A DNA stretch of 64,000 nucleotides from Apostichopus japonicus (GCF_037975245.1 NC_092582.1:9575501-9639500); one strand, 5' to 3'; positions 1 to 13,833 are shown, counted from the stretch's first letter. Numbers and translations: made by a program. The notes: generated by a model not told the origin, from the letters alone.

Positions 1-79
1 GGGGGGGGGGGGGGGCGGAATGATACTTCCGCCACCCTATATTTTTCACTGCCCCCCCCCCCCCGATCCTACGCCCTTG
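1..79. repeat. Truncated right end of a hAT-type MITE
   Basis: The window opens inside a repeat. A G-run, the string cggaatgatacttccgcc and a C-run are followed by cctacgcccttg at about 67-79. The same order of motifs closes the MITE at 11878-12242 (cggaatgatacttccgcccc, G-run, cctacgcccttg), so this is the right end of a related copy whose left part lies outside the window. Confidence 0.55.
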
Positions 80-393
80 GCTCGTATGAGATTATACAAG
101 ATATATAATTGTGTTTTGATCGTTTAATTTTTCCTTGCCTGTTGTAACTTCTGTAACTATTTCTTGTAAAGCTTTTACAGCTCACGTGATATCACATACT
201 TAACGAAAAGGATCAATTCATTGTCATACTTTATCATTTATAGGCTGTAACCCCGGCCTAAAATCAAATAAGTCATGTAAGCAAACAATGCCACTCCAAA
301 ATAGCGAGATACAGTTCTTACAAATAAAGAGAACTCCAAACATGATCAGCACCCCAACCTTTGTCCATGACTGTCACAACCCAGAAAGGATGT

Positions 394-950
394 ATTATAC
401 AAAACCTAATTGTATTCTGGTCATATGTTTGGCCAATTGCTCGTTGATTGCATGCAAATTCCGCTCTATTCCACTCTATGAAATAGAACTATGGGTTATA
501 CTTTTTTGGTAGCACTTTTTTCAATGGTAAGAGAGCAGAGAAACCTGTCTGTTCAAATCAATCTGTTGCATGAGTGCATTTTACCCATCTTAATATAATA
601 TGTTGTATAAAACAAATAATGGATGGTTTCTATTCGTGCAATAGTGCAAATATTTCATTCGTTGAAAGATGTAAATTGTTCCATTCAACAGGGCTACGCC
701 TAGTTGAATGGAACAAATTACATCTTTCAACTCATGAAATATTTGCACTATTGCACTCATAACCATTCAAAATTGGTATATTATACAACACCTAATTGTA
801 TTCTGGTCATTTGATTGGTCAATTGCTCTTTGATTGCATGCACAATCCGCTCTATTCCACTCTATGAAATAGAACCATGGGTTATACTTTTTTTGGTAGC
901 ACTTTTTTCAATGGTATAGAGAGCAGAGAAACCTGTCTGTTCAAGAGAGC
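394..950. repeat. Direct duplication flanking a foldback repeat
   Basis: The segment at about 394-560 (attatacaaaacctaattg through gagcagagaaacctgtctg) recurs with few changes at about 780-950. Both copies contain gattgcatgca, the string tctattccactctatgaaat and ggtagcacttttttcaatgg. The hairpin element at 609-775 lies between the two copies. The arrangement suggests duplication around, or mediated by, the foldback element. Confidence 0.75.
609..775. repeat. Foldback (hairpin) MITE, copy 1
   Basis: Two arms of about 70 bp (about 619-689 and 703-771) are reverse complements around a 13-nt loop. The left arm reads cgtgcaatagtgcaaatatt and then ttgaaagatg; the right arm reads catctttcaa and then aatatttgcactattgcact. 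No coding capacity is visible. A shorter relative lies at 1083-1225. Confidence 0.8.
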
Positions 951-1082
951 AGAGAAACCTGCGCTGTATATTTGAGCACATACGCTGTATATGTGAGTAC
1001 ACTTATGCTGTATATTTTTCCGTATTTTGTATCAGACATAAGCCTAGGCCTGCACGTAGGCCTATAATACAAATATTCATTT

Positions 1083-1225
1083 TAAATATGTTGTATAAAA
1101 CAAATAATGGATGGTTTCCATTCGTGCAATAGTGCAAATATTTCATTCGTTGAAAGATGTTATTTGTTCCATCTTTCAACTCATAAAATATTTGCACCAT
1201 TGCACTCATATCCATTCATTATTTG
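1083..1225. repeat. Foldback MITE, copy 2
   Basis: This segment carries the same arm sequences as the hairpin at 609-775, including gtgcaatagtgcaaatattt and later aaatatttgcaccattgcac, but the central part is shortened so that the arms almost meet. It lies about 230 bp upstream of the GH3 gene start codon. Confidence 0.75.
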
Positions 1226-1452
1226 TATACTGATACAATAGAAGTACCTGCATGTTGAAACTGTATGCAATTTACAATGTGTACATTACTATATACGGTA
1301 CATAACAGGCTAGTACGATTGTTTGCTAAGCGGTAGGCTACTTAAATACAAGGAGTCAACTAACGGGCGTGTACAGTTTGTTCCATAACATACTTGTTCT
1401 TTACAGTGTACCGAGCATCTTGATATAATACTAAACCTATCATACACTAACA

Positions 1453-4400
1453 ATGGCAGTGAAGTTTTTGTTTGCTGGTGTCATCTTTATCATTTCATTC
1501 CTTGTAACGGTGAAACTCTGTGCCTGCTGGAGTCACATGGGACCCTCGATACACTCGTGTGTGTTGTATCTCGTCACTGGTATGTTACCATTCATTCTTA
1601 TAAGTGATACACTATTTGGCGTCTTCAATTCTATATTCTTCCTTTGGGGAGGACCTCCAGACACCCTCCCTTACACGGGAGTATGTTCCAACGACCGCAT
1701 GGCCGCACCCCTCCTTTCTAAAAGCACCTTTAATCTTGTATACTATACCATGCAACTAACAAGATACAAGGTACAATGGTCAGTGGACAGGTACGGTAAA
1801 TGACTTTTATTGATTATCTTTCAGGGTTGCTTGCTCTTATTGGCATTCTGTCAGGTTGTGCGTTGATCTTCATCTCAACCCGACGTACCTCCAAACATCA
1901 CACCCTCCTCTCTGCGTTACATCATTTTATCGTAAAGTATCACCGCCTTTACGTAGGTTCCCGGATGTTGAAGAAGTTCAGAGCTGCTTGCAAAAATCCA
2001 AGAGAGGCCCAGGAACTTCTCTTACAGAAGATCATCAAGAAAAACAAAAACACGGACTACGGATATCAGTTTAGACTTGGTGAAATCCATTCCTTGGAAG
2101 ATCTTCGTCAAAAACACCCGATTACTGATTACGACCATTACAGGCGATTTATTAATCGATTGTCTAAAGGTGAAAAGGATGTCTTGACCGCGGAAAAGGT
2201 GTCTCGTCTTATATTGACGAGTGGGACCACTGGGACAGGTAAAATGATCCCACAAGACGAAAATCTTGTTGACAATTTTTTAATTCTTCTAGGTGCCTTT
2301 CAACATGAAATGTTTCCCGATATGCAGCCAATGCAGTCATTTCTTAGACTGCATGTCAACGCAGAGATCAAACAAAGTGAGTGTGGTATAACCAAAGCTC
2401 CGGCAACAGCTTTGGAGAAGCATATGATGAAAGGTAAGGTCGATTATACAACTCCCAGTGATGGTTTCCTGATTGATACAGTGTACGAAGCCTTTTACGT
2501 ACATCTCTTATTTGCTTTGAGAGAAGAACAGTTGGGGTCGGCTTACATAACTTTTGCTAGCATTTTGATTGACCTCATGAAGTTTTTGGAAACAAATTGG
2601 CCAAAATTAGTTCATGATCTTTCGAAAGGCACGCTTCACCAGGACCTAAAACTATCCCCTCAAATGAGGGCGACTTTGACGAGGGCCCTGGGATCTGGGG
2701 ACCATGAAAGGGCAATGAAGGTCAAAGAAGAATGCGAGACAGGATTCGATGGTATCATTAAGAGACTTTGGCCAAATGTTCAAGTCATTTCTGTTATTGA
2801 TAACATCGGTATTCGAAGTTACATGAAGTCGAGCTTTGGTAAAGGTAAGTCTATCCTTACTTCAAGTCTATTATCCTTACTTCAATTTTTTTTATTCAAC
2901 TTAAAAAGAAACAAACCCAGACATCATCTTTAATTTAAATGACAGAGATTTTGGGAAAGAACAACTACCCTAAACAGCTAAGATAAATCCTCTTCTTTGT
3001 GGGAGATAAACTAGTTTAAAAGTCTCACCTGAGTGATGTCATTTTGTAAATGTATACACGGAGATTTGGAAGAGGACAGTGACCAATACTCAATTTCATT
3101 GGGGGCACAGTGCAAGGTAGAAGGTAGAGTGCAAGGTAGACTTAAGTGCATATGTATATGAGACCGGTATAGATAGGAATGAAATCAATATCGGCGTTCA
3201 TAAAAACTGAATAAAACATCCAGATAATAGACACCTTTAAATGCCAAGTAGCTCTTTTGCGGGGAGTCCTTAGCATGCAGCTCCCTGTTGCGACTCCACT
3301 ACCAGCAGGACTGTCATCATCAACAGGACCGTAATGCAGGAACTGTTGGAGGGACTCAAACAATTAATGGAGGGGCGTAATACTCCTGTCCTAGAAGTTC
3401 CGCACATATTATGAATGCACATATGTGAGGGGAGGGGCTGAGCAGTCTGCACGGCGGAGGCCAGGCAGGGGGAAAACCCATTGTCCCCTCCACGGGCCTG
3501 GGTCACTTGTTCATGATGATGCATGACCAATGTCACAACACAACATTAATGAGATTAATGCCAGGCTATACCGAACTTGGCAGTTCCTTGTTACACAACA
3601 TCAAATATTTCATGTTGCTCCTTTCACAGGTATTGAAATATACTCAGCTATGTATATCTCTTCAGAGGCGTTTATGGGACTTAACCTGTGGCCTTTCGAA
3701 GATGGAACGTCGGAGTACGCCCTCAATTTGACAGAAAATGTGTTCGAATTCATCAAAGAGGAAGACATGTACTAAGTAGTTCTATTATTTCATTCAGATT
3801 AATTTAATTGCAAATATAAAAAATATAACCGAATTGGCTAGAGGAAACAAACCATTTTGATACAGTCAGTTCTGGGGGTACAATAGTAATTTAAACTCTT
3901 TCAAACGCTAGAAGGCGCACAAAATGTCATGATGTTGGGGGGGGGGGGGCAATACATCACTCTTCTGAATAACGAGTGGTCACCTAATTATTCTTGCGGA
4001 CCACAATGAGTTTTGTACCCGTAGATGACAGCTCAACTGAGGTATAGATGGAGGTTGATTCTCTCCGTTGGAAGCAAGCTATACTGTGACTTTACAACCA
4101 ATCCAAACCGTGTTGTCCAAAACGGTCCTCACAAACGAAACCTATCACAAAATTCTCCTTCCAAATATATATCACGTTTGGGAGGGTTCCATTTGATTTA
4201 ATTAAGGCTCACCTTCTTGTGATGCAACCATCTCTGACGTCATTGCGCATACAGACCTCTTGTCTGCCTTATTGGGCGATTTCTTACTATATTGGGCAGA
4301 TCCATATGTGGCTCTTATGGGATATTAATGGATAGAGACCTTTGTGAGCAATATGATTATATCAATATGAGGGTGAACTGTTGAACGTAGAACATTTTCA

Positions 4401-7264
4401 AGAACAAATAAAAGCAAAATCGGTTAAAAGCTAAGAACTAATGAGATATTATTTTGCTAATAAGCCGTTTACTCCCCTTCAAAATAAGTATAAATATGTT
4501 GAAGGTATTCTGGGCAAAGACCCCAGTTAGTATTATACAAAAAAAAAGCCCCGTCTGTGTTTATATCTTTTGTGAACCTAATCCTTTTATGAAGAAGGCA
4601 CCGGTCATTTAAAAAAAAAGTTTAAATTATATGAATATGAAAATGAACCACTAGACCGTTAACTCTCTTGTCTCGGTGTTGTCGAGCAACGTATTTCATA
4701 TGATTACAAGGTAATTTTTGGTTGATGTTATTTTCGTTTTCAGGGACAAGCCGAATCCAAAGACTTACTTCGTAGATGAGGTTGAAGTTGGCCAGAAATA
4801 CGAGCTCGTTCTCAGCCAGAAATATGGTTTTTACCGTTATCGATTTGGGGACCTCGTAAAGGTCACGGGATTCTACCAAAACAGCCCGAAAATTTCATTC
4901 CTCTACCGGTAAGAACTGCGTTTCTGTGCTGCAGTTAGAAGTGAGTGTGCAATTGTCAAGGAGGTGAACGAGCGCCCACCCCACCCTTCCCCTTCGAAAG
5001 CAGAAAAGACCGTAAGAGAATACGTAGTACATCAAACCTGATATTATCTTATTATATCGATGCTTTCGATGTTTCTTACTTTTATAACAGAAAAGCGAGT
5101 ATCTTAAACTTAGTTGGGGAAAAGGTTGACCAGCACGTAATTCACGATTCATTGTCTGTTGCCCTCAATCCGTGGAAGGATCAAGTTGAGATGAAACATT
5201 ACACCTGCGCAGAGAAGGGTCTCGTCCCGGAGCAGAAAAGTAAGTAAATCGGTTTAATAGAATAAAACATCAGCACTGACCAAGAAAAATCACCGAAGAT
5301 ATGTAAGCCTGGCCACGACAGCCTAACGACTTGATCTACTCTCAGCCACAGTCACCTTACACAGAGACTGTAACAATGTATAATTATGACTCTTGAAATG
5401 CACTTCCTGTCGTCTTTATATTGTTAAAGTAATTTTATCACTGATTTATATATGGAAGCTGATAGGCTCGGGAGATTGCCACGACAGGTATGTGTTCAAT
5501 AAGCAGTGAGTTGGCCTCAACGTGTCCGTTTGCCCCTGCCAATGCTATTTACCACAAGTTAGGTATTATCACTTCAATTTCAGTTAAAGATTTAATGTCG
5601 TCTCAGCAGAATCCAACAGTATTATATGCCGGATTTGGCATGACGTCACCGCTTTCCTTTTGTCTGAAGTTCGATGAAGTTCCGATTGTAGTTAATATAT
5701 GGATAGTAAAGACCAAAAGAGAAATAATACCACAGTAAAGATGAGAACTAGTTACGAGAACAACGTAGGTGGAAAATATGGCGTCGGACATCATAGTCCG
5801 GCTAACATTACATTTAATTCTTGTGTACCCTTTTCGAGATAACAACAGTTAAAGTGACACGTTTTTGCACAAGAAGTTGAACTGAAGCAAATACTGGTCC
5901 TGGCAAACACAGTTCCGGCAAACTAATTGATTGTGTCAAACTCATTGATGTCGACAACATCACTCGTTGGGACTAACACACGTTATTGGAAACGCACCTG
6001 TTGTGGCAAAGGCCTGCTCGGTGCTTATAGCCAAACACACTTGTCTTGGCAAACGAACAGCATTGTGGGAAAACGCCCGAACCTTTCGGCACCAGTAGTC
6101 ATACAAGGTTACTTGGCTTCTAATAAGCATCCCACGTCCCTCCACCACCCTACCGCCCCACCCCCTCCCTTCATATTAGGGCTGGACAGTTCAGTTTGTA
6201 GGTCATGCTCCGCATGTATTCTTGTGGCCTGTTTTACGAATCCCTTTCAAATTTAATTTCCCATTATAACGTCATAGGATCAACGAGCAAGTGTGTGACG
6301 AAGGCAACACAGTTTTAGTGGCTGACATTTTCTTTCACAGATTCACAGAAGCTAGGACTATATTACGTGTTCTTCCTGGAGTTAAAGTCTAATTTCGGAG
6401 ACGAATTACCTGATGACTTGAACACGGAGATATTGGCTGAGGTAAGCGACTCTAGTGTCAACTTTACTGTTTATCAACATTTATTATATATGAGTGACAA
6501 TGTTCTTTAGTTTCATCAAATCCATTCCTTGTAGTGTTTTGTTTTGCTTCGGAAAAGTGTGCACACATATCAATTCTGAATGGTCAAACATTGTCCCCAT
6601 TATTTCAGGTTTCCTTTCAGATCCGTAAAGGTTTCCTATTTAGTCCTTGTACGGTAAAGCTATTCCGCAAACGGACGAATGGTCAACACGGTTCATTGTC
6701 TTCCAAAGTAGGCACCAGTTGGCCGACGTAACGTTCGTTTGTTGTCCCATGGAGCTATTACCGAATAGCTCCATGGTAAAAGCTCCATGGTTGTCTGTAG
6801 TCAATACATGGAAATCTGCTTACCCATACATTTTATGTAATTTGATAACATTTGTGTAAAAGTAAGAGGTGGATAACAGCTGCTAAGATGTTATGCGTTA
6901 AATTTACTTTCATGAATAAAACATACAATTTTCTATTTACATAATGCTTAATGGAAGTACAGAGCCGCTTCTTGTGTTTTACACATTAAAGTTTTCCTGA
7001 GTTTGAATTCACAGTTTTGTTTTTATTTTTAACTTTTAGGTGATCCAGAAAAATCTCTACGAACGTCACGAGTTTTATCGCGTTTTCAACAACACTAAGC
7101 AAATCACTACACCGACGGTCTACTTAACCAAGGAAGGGGCGTTTACTGAACTTAAAGAATACATCCTAGCCAACAGCTCAGCCTCAAGGGCCCAGTTTAA
7201 AATGCCATTAAAATTACGGACAAGAGAAATGGCCGAGTTTCTACTCGAACATTCTCTGCCCTAA
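1453..7264 (+). CDS. GHDC: GH3 domain-containing protein (seven exons)
   Basis: Proposed exons are 1453-1579, 1825-2844, 3630-3768, 4744-4908, 5091-5239, 6341-6441 and 7040-7264. They total 1926 nt and every junction keeps phase, giving 641 aa ending in TAA. All introns have GT and AG; the donor after 3768 (gtacta) is weak and the others are good. Residues about 5-23 and 36-60 are hydrophobic, suggesting an N-terminal membrane or signal-anchor region. The nucleotide-binding motif TSGTTG lies at about 174-179, YISSEAFMGLNLWP follows in exon 3, and YRYRFGDLVKVTGFY and NLVGEKV follow in exons 4 and 5. These are GH3/GHDC family landmarks in the expected order. Plant GH3 enzymes are acyl-acid amido synthetases of the ANL adenylating fold; the animal substrate is not known to me, so function here is by family only. 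The reading frame appears complete and undamaged. Confidence 0.93.
6747..6776. repeat. Short perfect hairpin related to the 39804 insertion
   Basis: CCATGGAGCTATT - accg - AATAGCTCCATGG is a 13-bp perfect stem with a 4-nt loop, in the last intron of the GH3 gene. Another AGCTCCATGG follows at 6781-6790. The stem sequence matches that of the palindrome inserted in the pogo transposase. Confidence 0.7.
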
Positions 7265-7745
7265 CGATATATGTGGTTGCTGGTTAATTTGCATACTCAC
7301 AAAATGGAGAATTAGGAATTACTCTCAAAACCCAAAATATTTTTTTCGTACAATTACAACAATTGATGACAAAAGATAGGGGCAAAAACAATATTGATAA
7401 AACTTGTGTCTTTGGAGCGCTCTTCGTTGCTAACCTGTTCTACAGTGTCAATTAACACTAAATTTACTTCAAACTCTACCAAAGCCCGTACAGACTGTTC
7501 TGATGTTTTGACTTTGATTAAATTAGTTACAACCTGAACCTGAGAAGTGATCGTTCTTCTCGTTTTACACATTCATGTGGGCAATTGCGGCAACCCCATT
7601 ATATGAGGCCTGCAAAACCTTTTGGTAAAGAAAGATATGAAATACGTATTCTTTGTGGATTTGGTAGAAAGGCCTAACTACGGGGACTACCTGCGATAGT
7701 ATATATTTCAACGTAACAGATTGATAGATTGAAGCCTGTGGATTG

Positions 7746-7751
7746 AATAAA
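7746..7751 (+). terminator. Candidate poly(A) signal of the GH3 gene
   Basis: An AATAAA hexamer lies about 480 nt after the GH3 stop codon on the same strand. The spacing is reasonable for a 3' UTR, but the region is AT-rich and no transcript confirms use. Confidence 0.35.
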
Positions 7752-10700
7752 AATTCAATGTGGCTCGTCAGATCAATTCCGAACCTTTGTCCCTGCATGC
7801 TTTCTAGTCTCATTTCTTCGCCGCAACCATGTGTCGTACGGTATAGGAAAACAACCAATGAATGTATGGGGCGGAATGCATGCAGCGTATTAGAAGTACG
7901 TTTGAGGTCGGGATGAAGCAGGTTATGAAATATAAGAGGGGAAAGCCTGATACAATATTGAACCGTCTCGCGTGTGGACGTTATGAAAATCCACACCCTC
8001 CTCGCAAGATGAATGGCTTGCACCTAAGTGAAAACTTCGTCATGAGAGAAAAAAAATGCCGCCAATTGGCACTAAACAATCTAGGAACACCCCCTCTTAA
8101 CCCATAGGCAAGCCCCGCCCCTTGAATATCTAGCTATACCTAATATAATGATTTGGACATGTATTTTACAAATATATTATCATAGCTTATCGATGTACAT
8201 GGCCTTTTAAGAATTTTCTAGCAGATGTAAGATATGCGGAAAATATTTTGGAGGAAATCGGTCTCATTTTAATTAATGACCAATATTTTCAAATATATAT
8301 CATCAATTTCTGTTTTCAAACTTTATCCTCTTAGTTACATAGCAAGGACATTGGACATGTGGAGTTATGAGCAAGGCTTCCAATCTAACAGATGCCGTAA
8401 CTCTGTTACTCTAGGCTAGACTATATAGCAACGAAAAATACATTTTCGCATTGTCAGGTGGTGCGGAGAGAGCTAGAGAGAAAGGATAAATGCACTGGGG
8501 AGTCCTCTCCTCCATCGGTCCTAGATATTCGAGGTGACCGACCTCTTTAAGCAGATAATTATCTCTTTGCATTAATTCCTATGCTTTGCGCATGTGTTCA
8601 TGGCATGGTATTCTTTCCTATGCACCTCACGGCACGAGGGTAAACCGAAAGTTTCATAATCTCAGTTGTCAAAGAATGTTGGTAGGCCTCTCAGCCTCAT
8701 CCAGAAATTTCCATTCCATTATATATGAATATGCATAGGCTATTCCATCATTTTAAGTGCTATACAAACCAGGCTACAACATCTTAAATCCAGACAGCTG
8801 AATTGATTATCATTACTGGTTTTTTGTCAGCATCAAGTTTGTTTGTTTTGTGAAGAGTAATTCTTGTAAACTGGTACAATCAGTTGGGAGGGCAAGCTAT
8901 TAAAACGCAAAAACGTGTCTATAGTCATTAGTTCACTGGGTACGAGGGTGAGGGGGGGGGGGTCGTTACACTATAGTCTATTTTTGCTGGCAGTCATTTT
9001 CAGATTTGTTACACCGCTTTAGTTGCTGCATTGTCAAAAACTGGTGCGGTCTCGAGTCATGACTCAACTCATGGTGTCAATATCCGCAGGACTGTATAGT
9101 CTACAGTGTACGCTTCAAGATCATAATTTGATGGGGCGAGTTGGCTGACATTACCATGTTTAGTCTAATCAAGAATATGTTAAAGTGCTATCGACTGTAT
9201 TCCTTTGTTTTAACTTTTGTTTTGACTACTGTATAAATATATAGCAAGAAAGTCAATAACAACAACAACTTGTCCAAAGTTTATGCGTTATTAGAAAGAC
9301 CACTTTCAGGGGAAGGGGAATACCGGGCTGCCCATACAACCCCTGGCCACCCCATGCGCAACAAAAAGAAATATAGTTACCCTAAAACAATGCATCCGGT
9401 AACATCTTGGATGTATACCGAACCCTCTATATGAAGGGATGTATAACAAATTTCATATGATTTATTTAACCGTTTTAACATTCCAGCCAGGGTGGGACAC
9501 GGGGTGGACTCACACTATGTACGGAGCAAAGCACACACACACACACACATTGGGGTGTGTAGCCTATATGGCGTTCATGACACAAATCTGTCGATCGAGG
9601 AACTCAATAGCTATATATGCCCAAAAATGGGAACTGTTACCCCGGTAAATACTGGATATTGCTCTTACTTATGTCCCCGTGCCATAGTGTGATATAGATT
9701 CCCAAAGAGCGCCATATTGTCTGTACGTGACATGCACATGATTTCATAGGTGGGAGGGTGGGGAGGCGGAGGCTACCACATGCTGTCCCGTCTGATATAA
9801 GCAGGGGCGTGGACGGGACGGGCTGTAGGTGTGGCTGTAGGCGAATGAGGAGTGTGGCTGTATAGGGTCGTTGAATGCGACCCATTGTATGGATGTATTG
9901 CGTTCCCCGGCCCCCAGATATAATTAAGAAATCAAAGGACGCATTCTGAGGCATATTTAGAGTACCGCAGTATTTGTTTCTATTAGCCTGCCCACATTTA
10001 TACCGAATAATTCATTACAAAATCTTACGTGTCCACAGTGGGGCAATTCAGGAATAACCCAAACTGTCTCACAGATTTCATAACGCAGTGCTATATTATT
10101 TAAGTTACCTTTCATGGAAAGTTGTCACTGTTCCTGCTACGTACAATTCAACTCACGGTAACATACTCTAACATTAGGTGCGGTACCTTAATCTTATCAT
10201 TTTCAGGATTGTCGAATATGCCTCTGCTAGACCTTCTATACGATTGTAAAACATTGAATAACCTACATAATGCCGTGTTAAAAGAATGTTATGCCCTCAT
10301 TACCTGGAAATATCACTGAAAAACTTTCCATACTGACTTTGGGGCCCATTAGGCCTACCAACGTATAGACTATATATTATAATAGGATAACACATGTTCA
10401 TATGGAAAAACGAGCTGCAATACTTACAATATATTAAAAATACTATGTATGATGGGAACTTACATGACGTAAACCACGTTTAGTCGATCGAACCGCCCAT
10501 CCATCTATCTATCCATGGGTCCTTTCATGCTTCCATGGAGCTCTCGTAGTCATCATGTATAGGACCTGAACATGAGGGGCCAATATGTCTTTATCTACTC
10601 CCCTTTTCTCCCTTTTTCCCTTACAGGGATTGTTGAAAAATGTGAAAAATACGGTACTACATAACACAGATATCTGGATGTGCCGTATATACTGTACATA

Positions 10701-11877
10701 GGATATATGCATAGGCTTATTGATGCTTACAAAGAGTATAATCATTGGTTACTTTATGAATGAAACAGATTCAAGCAGATCAATGGAATTCCTCAAATAA
10801 TTTGGGAGATTCAGTCCTAATAACTTTGTAACAATAACAATGGTATATTATTGTAATGCAAATTAGAGGCTGCTTAAAAGAGAATGACGTAATCGAGCCG
10901 ACCGTGGTGGGACTTCTGGGTTACTCTTGACCTACACAAAGATGTAAATTATGGTTGTGACGTCAGAGGAAGCAATCATTCAAGCGTAAAATGTAATATA
11001 TTGTAGCTATTTAATTATAATTTTATCCTCTATTAATAGTAATGGCACTTGGTCTTTCTCCCAAGAATCGTTGGACGAACACCCAGCATTCGTTTACACG
11101 GACGTGGTCCAGCGAATGAACTCGAACATCCACTGCTGATGGGGGGGGGGGGGCAGTAAGGTGATAGTAGGGTGGGAGTAGGGTGGTATAGTAGGGTGGG
11201 AGTGGGGTGAGGAAAGGGTTCTATTGGAACGGATACCAGTTATATCGTAGTTCAGTGTCATGTATGTCGTGAAGATCTATCCGAGTACCAAAGCTATTTG
11301 ACAATTCTTGCCGGATACGTGGTTAATAGTCCTTCTGTAAAGGCCAACAACCCTATAGGGTCTTGATATTGGTCCTATATCAATTGTTTCTTTTGTGAAA
11401 AGTGAAAGCAAGGCCTAACAGGTTGGTCAGAACTCAGTGAGCTTATTGTCAGTCAAAGCTACGGGCTACTTATTAGCGTTATTGACGTTATGACGTCACG
11501 TCATATACAATGTCTACTTGATACTCCATTATTCAACAGTAAATTTAATTCCATTAATATTTAAATCATATTTATGTTCAGTCGACCTTTCCTCCGAGCT
11601 CCTGATTAGCATTGACAACAACAACGGAGACGATAAACATAATATGAGCTTACCTCTGTGTGAGGTTCAAAAGAGGAATGTAGTGCTCCCGGAGGAGGAG
11701 GAACCTCATTCTTCCCCTACTGAACGATATAGAACCAATTCCCCAACTGACGATTGAGGGAGGGAGGGGTGGGTGGGATCATGGTCTCCTTGTCACTGAT
11801 GGCACAGAATGTTTCGAAAGGAGTGGGTGAGGAGAAATATCGGAGGAGAATATACCGAGCTTTCTACCATCACATAA
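7752..11877. other. Intergenic DNA without recognised genes
   Basis: I see no supportable gene here. The stretch holds poly-G tracts near 8951 and 11140, a short (CA)n run near 9530-9548, and a GTGGGAGTAGGG-type simple repeat at about 11160-11215. ORFs are short and without recognisable motifs. Confidence 0.5.
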
Positions 11878-12242
11878 CAGTGGCATAGGAAGGTACTTTT
11901 GAGTGGTGGGGCTGAAGACTGATGGCCGGCCTGGGGGAGGGGTCTAAGGGGAGGGGGTATCCCCCGCCCCTTTGTAATTTTTTGCATTTCCAGGTAGCCT
12001 CAGATGCAATTTGGTGCAATATAGCACACTTCAACACCCACTCCATTTTGTAAACTTAATTTTGTATTTTCAGCAGGCCTTAGATGCAATTTGGTGCTCC
12101 AAATGAGATTTTTTTTCTCATTTGGAAATGAAAAAGGGGTTTTTTGACTTGCGAAGCGGGGGGGGGGGTCGGAATGATACTTCCGCCCCTCCACATTTTT
12201 TACTGGGGGGGGGGGCTGGCGCCCCCGGTTCCTACGCCCTTG
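11878..12242. mobile_element. hAT-type MITE, 365 bp
   Basis: The element begins CAGTGGCATAGGAAGG and ends CCGGTTCCTACGCCCTTG, which are imperfect terminal inverted repeats. The octamer TCACATAA flanks both sides (11870-11877 and 12243-12250), the 8-bp target duplication expected for hAT transposons. The interior has two copies of a cagatgcaatttggtgc-like string and G-runs. There is no ORF, so it is non-autonomous. Confidence 0.85.
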
Positions 12243-12250
12243 TCACATAA

Positions 12251-13831
12251 CATTACATAAGCAAACATCTGTAAAAAGCAAGGAGTGTCTGTGTGTGAAA
12301 TAAAAAATAAAAAAATCCCATGGCACTATGTGACTTGTTTGAGCAAAATTATATTTGCAGCTGTTTTTGTGCCAAACAAAATCAGAAGAGATAAAATCCT
12401 CCCTCCGTGGATCCCACCTGTCCATGAAAAATGTGGGCCAGTTCTTTGCCAGACCAGATGCCGTTTTGCATCTTCAAAACTAGTGCACATTCTATATCTA
12501 TACTAGCGGCACATCGGTAATTACAACAGCCTACCAATCAGGAGGGCTGTAGCGGGGGGAGAGGTGGGGTGGTAGGCGAGTGAGAAAATAACATTCTATC
12601 AGTCATTATTGATCATCAATAGTGGTTTATCACTGGAACGGGAATTATAGAGTGTAACGAGATATGTCTTGGCTAGAGGAGGGCAGTTTAGTGGAAGGGT
12701 ACATCAATAACAGAAGTAAACTTACCATCAAAAGTACTAATTTTCTTTTTACAATCTTAAGGTTGTTGGTGCTTTAACTGCCACAAAAAAGTGAGGTTTA
12801 AGTATGACAATAAGGGTGTGTGAGGGGAGGGGGGTGGAGATGTATTGAGACGTGCATCGGCTAAAGGAGGGTAACAGAGGAGGATATTGGTACAACGATG
12901 ACAGAAGTAGGGTATAAATTGATCATATATTTCCCAAACCCCACTGAACCAAGAAGTAGGCTATAATCCCCTGATCTGATGCCCTTGTTATGAATGTCAA
13001 GTTCAATTAATGAGACATTCTTTAAATGTTGTCCTTTATAATACCAAAACAATTGACTTAAAAAATGAGAATACAAACAATAATGAATTTATAATTATCA
13101 AATGATCATGTTTATTTGAACTCTAAATGCATATCCCGAGCTCAAAATTCTGTTGAAAGCTAACAGGCAAAATGATAGAAACTGTATGACATTTGGCAAC
13201 TTACCTTTGTGGAATTAAGACAAAACTAAGTAAGTGATTAACTTGTTAAATTTCCATAGAATAAATTGAAAGGAAGCACCATCTACAAGGAAATATTTTC
13301 AGTCTTTCTGCAAAATCTTTGACAGTGAAATAAAAGAAGTAATGAAACTATTATAAGAATAATAAGCAGCTGATAACACCTCACCAAAACTGGAATTCAC
13401 TAACAACTTACCTTTACTAAAGAATGGTATCTCAGAAGTTTAAACTTACCTCCATAGTCAGCGATTGACTTGCTTTTAGGATACAATAACATCATAAATG
13501 CTAGAAAAACTGCATCTTTTGACAATTTTACTTTCATCTCCAAAATCTCGTATAGAGAAGACAAATTAATGAACATACCACTCATAATCAGCAACTGACA
13601 ATGCTCACCAATAGAAAATAAAGAACAAATGTTTCATGCCACAAGTTAGGTACACATCTTGAGATATGTTATAACTGTTCACTGTTCACTTGTGTACAAA
13701 GCTTCCAAAAGATGCATGCTCCCTCTTAGAAGTACTTTATATTTTGTAATAGCAACTAATGTTAGAAACTTTATTTTTTCCAAGTCGGATATTTTTTTTC
13801 GGTATCAACTATTATTGAAGCATCCGTTGAA
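12251..13831. other. Intergenic AT-rich DNA, nothing recognised
   Basis: No gene, inverted-repeat element or tandem array is evident. A few G-rich runs occur near 12550 and 12826. The short ORFs have no recognisable domains. Confidence 0.45.
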
Positions 13832-13833
13832 TA

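Noticed and set aside
7565-8023. 152-codon ORF on the minus strand downstream of the GH3 gene
   Set aside because: It lies opposite the likely GH3 3' UTR, shows no domain, signal or repeat of protein type, and has no splice context.
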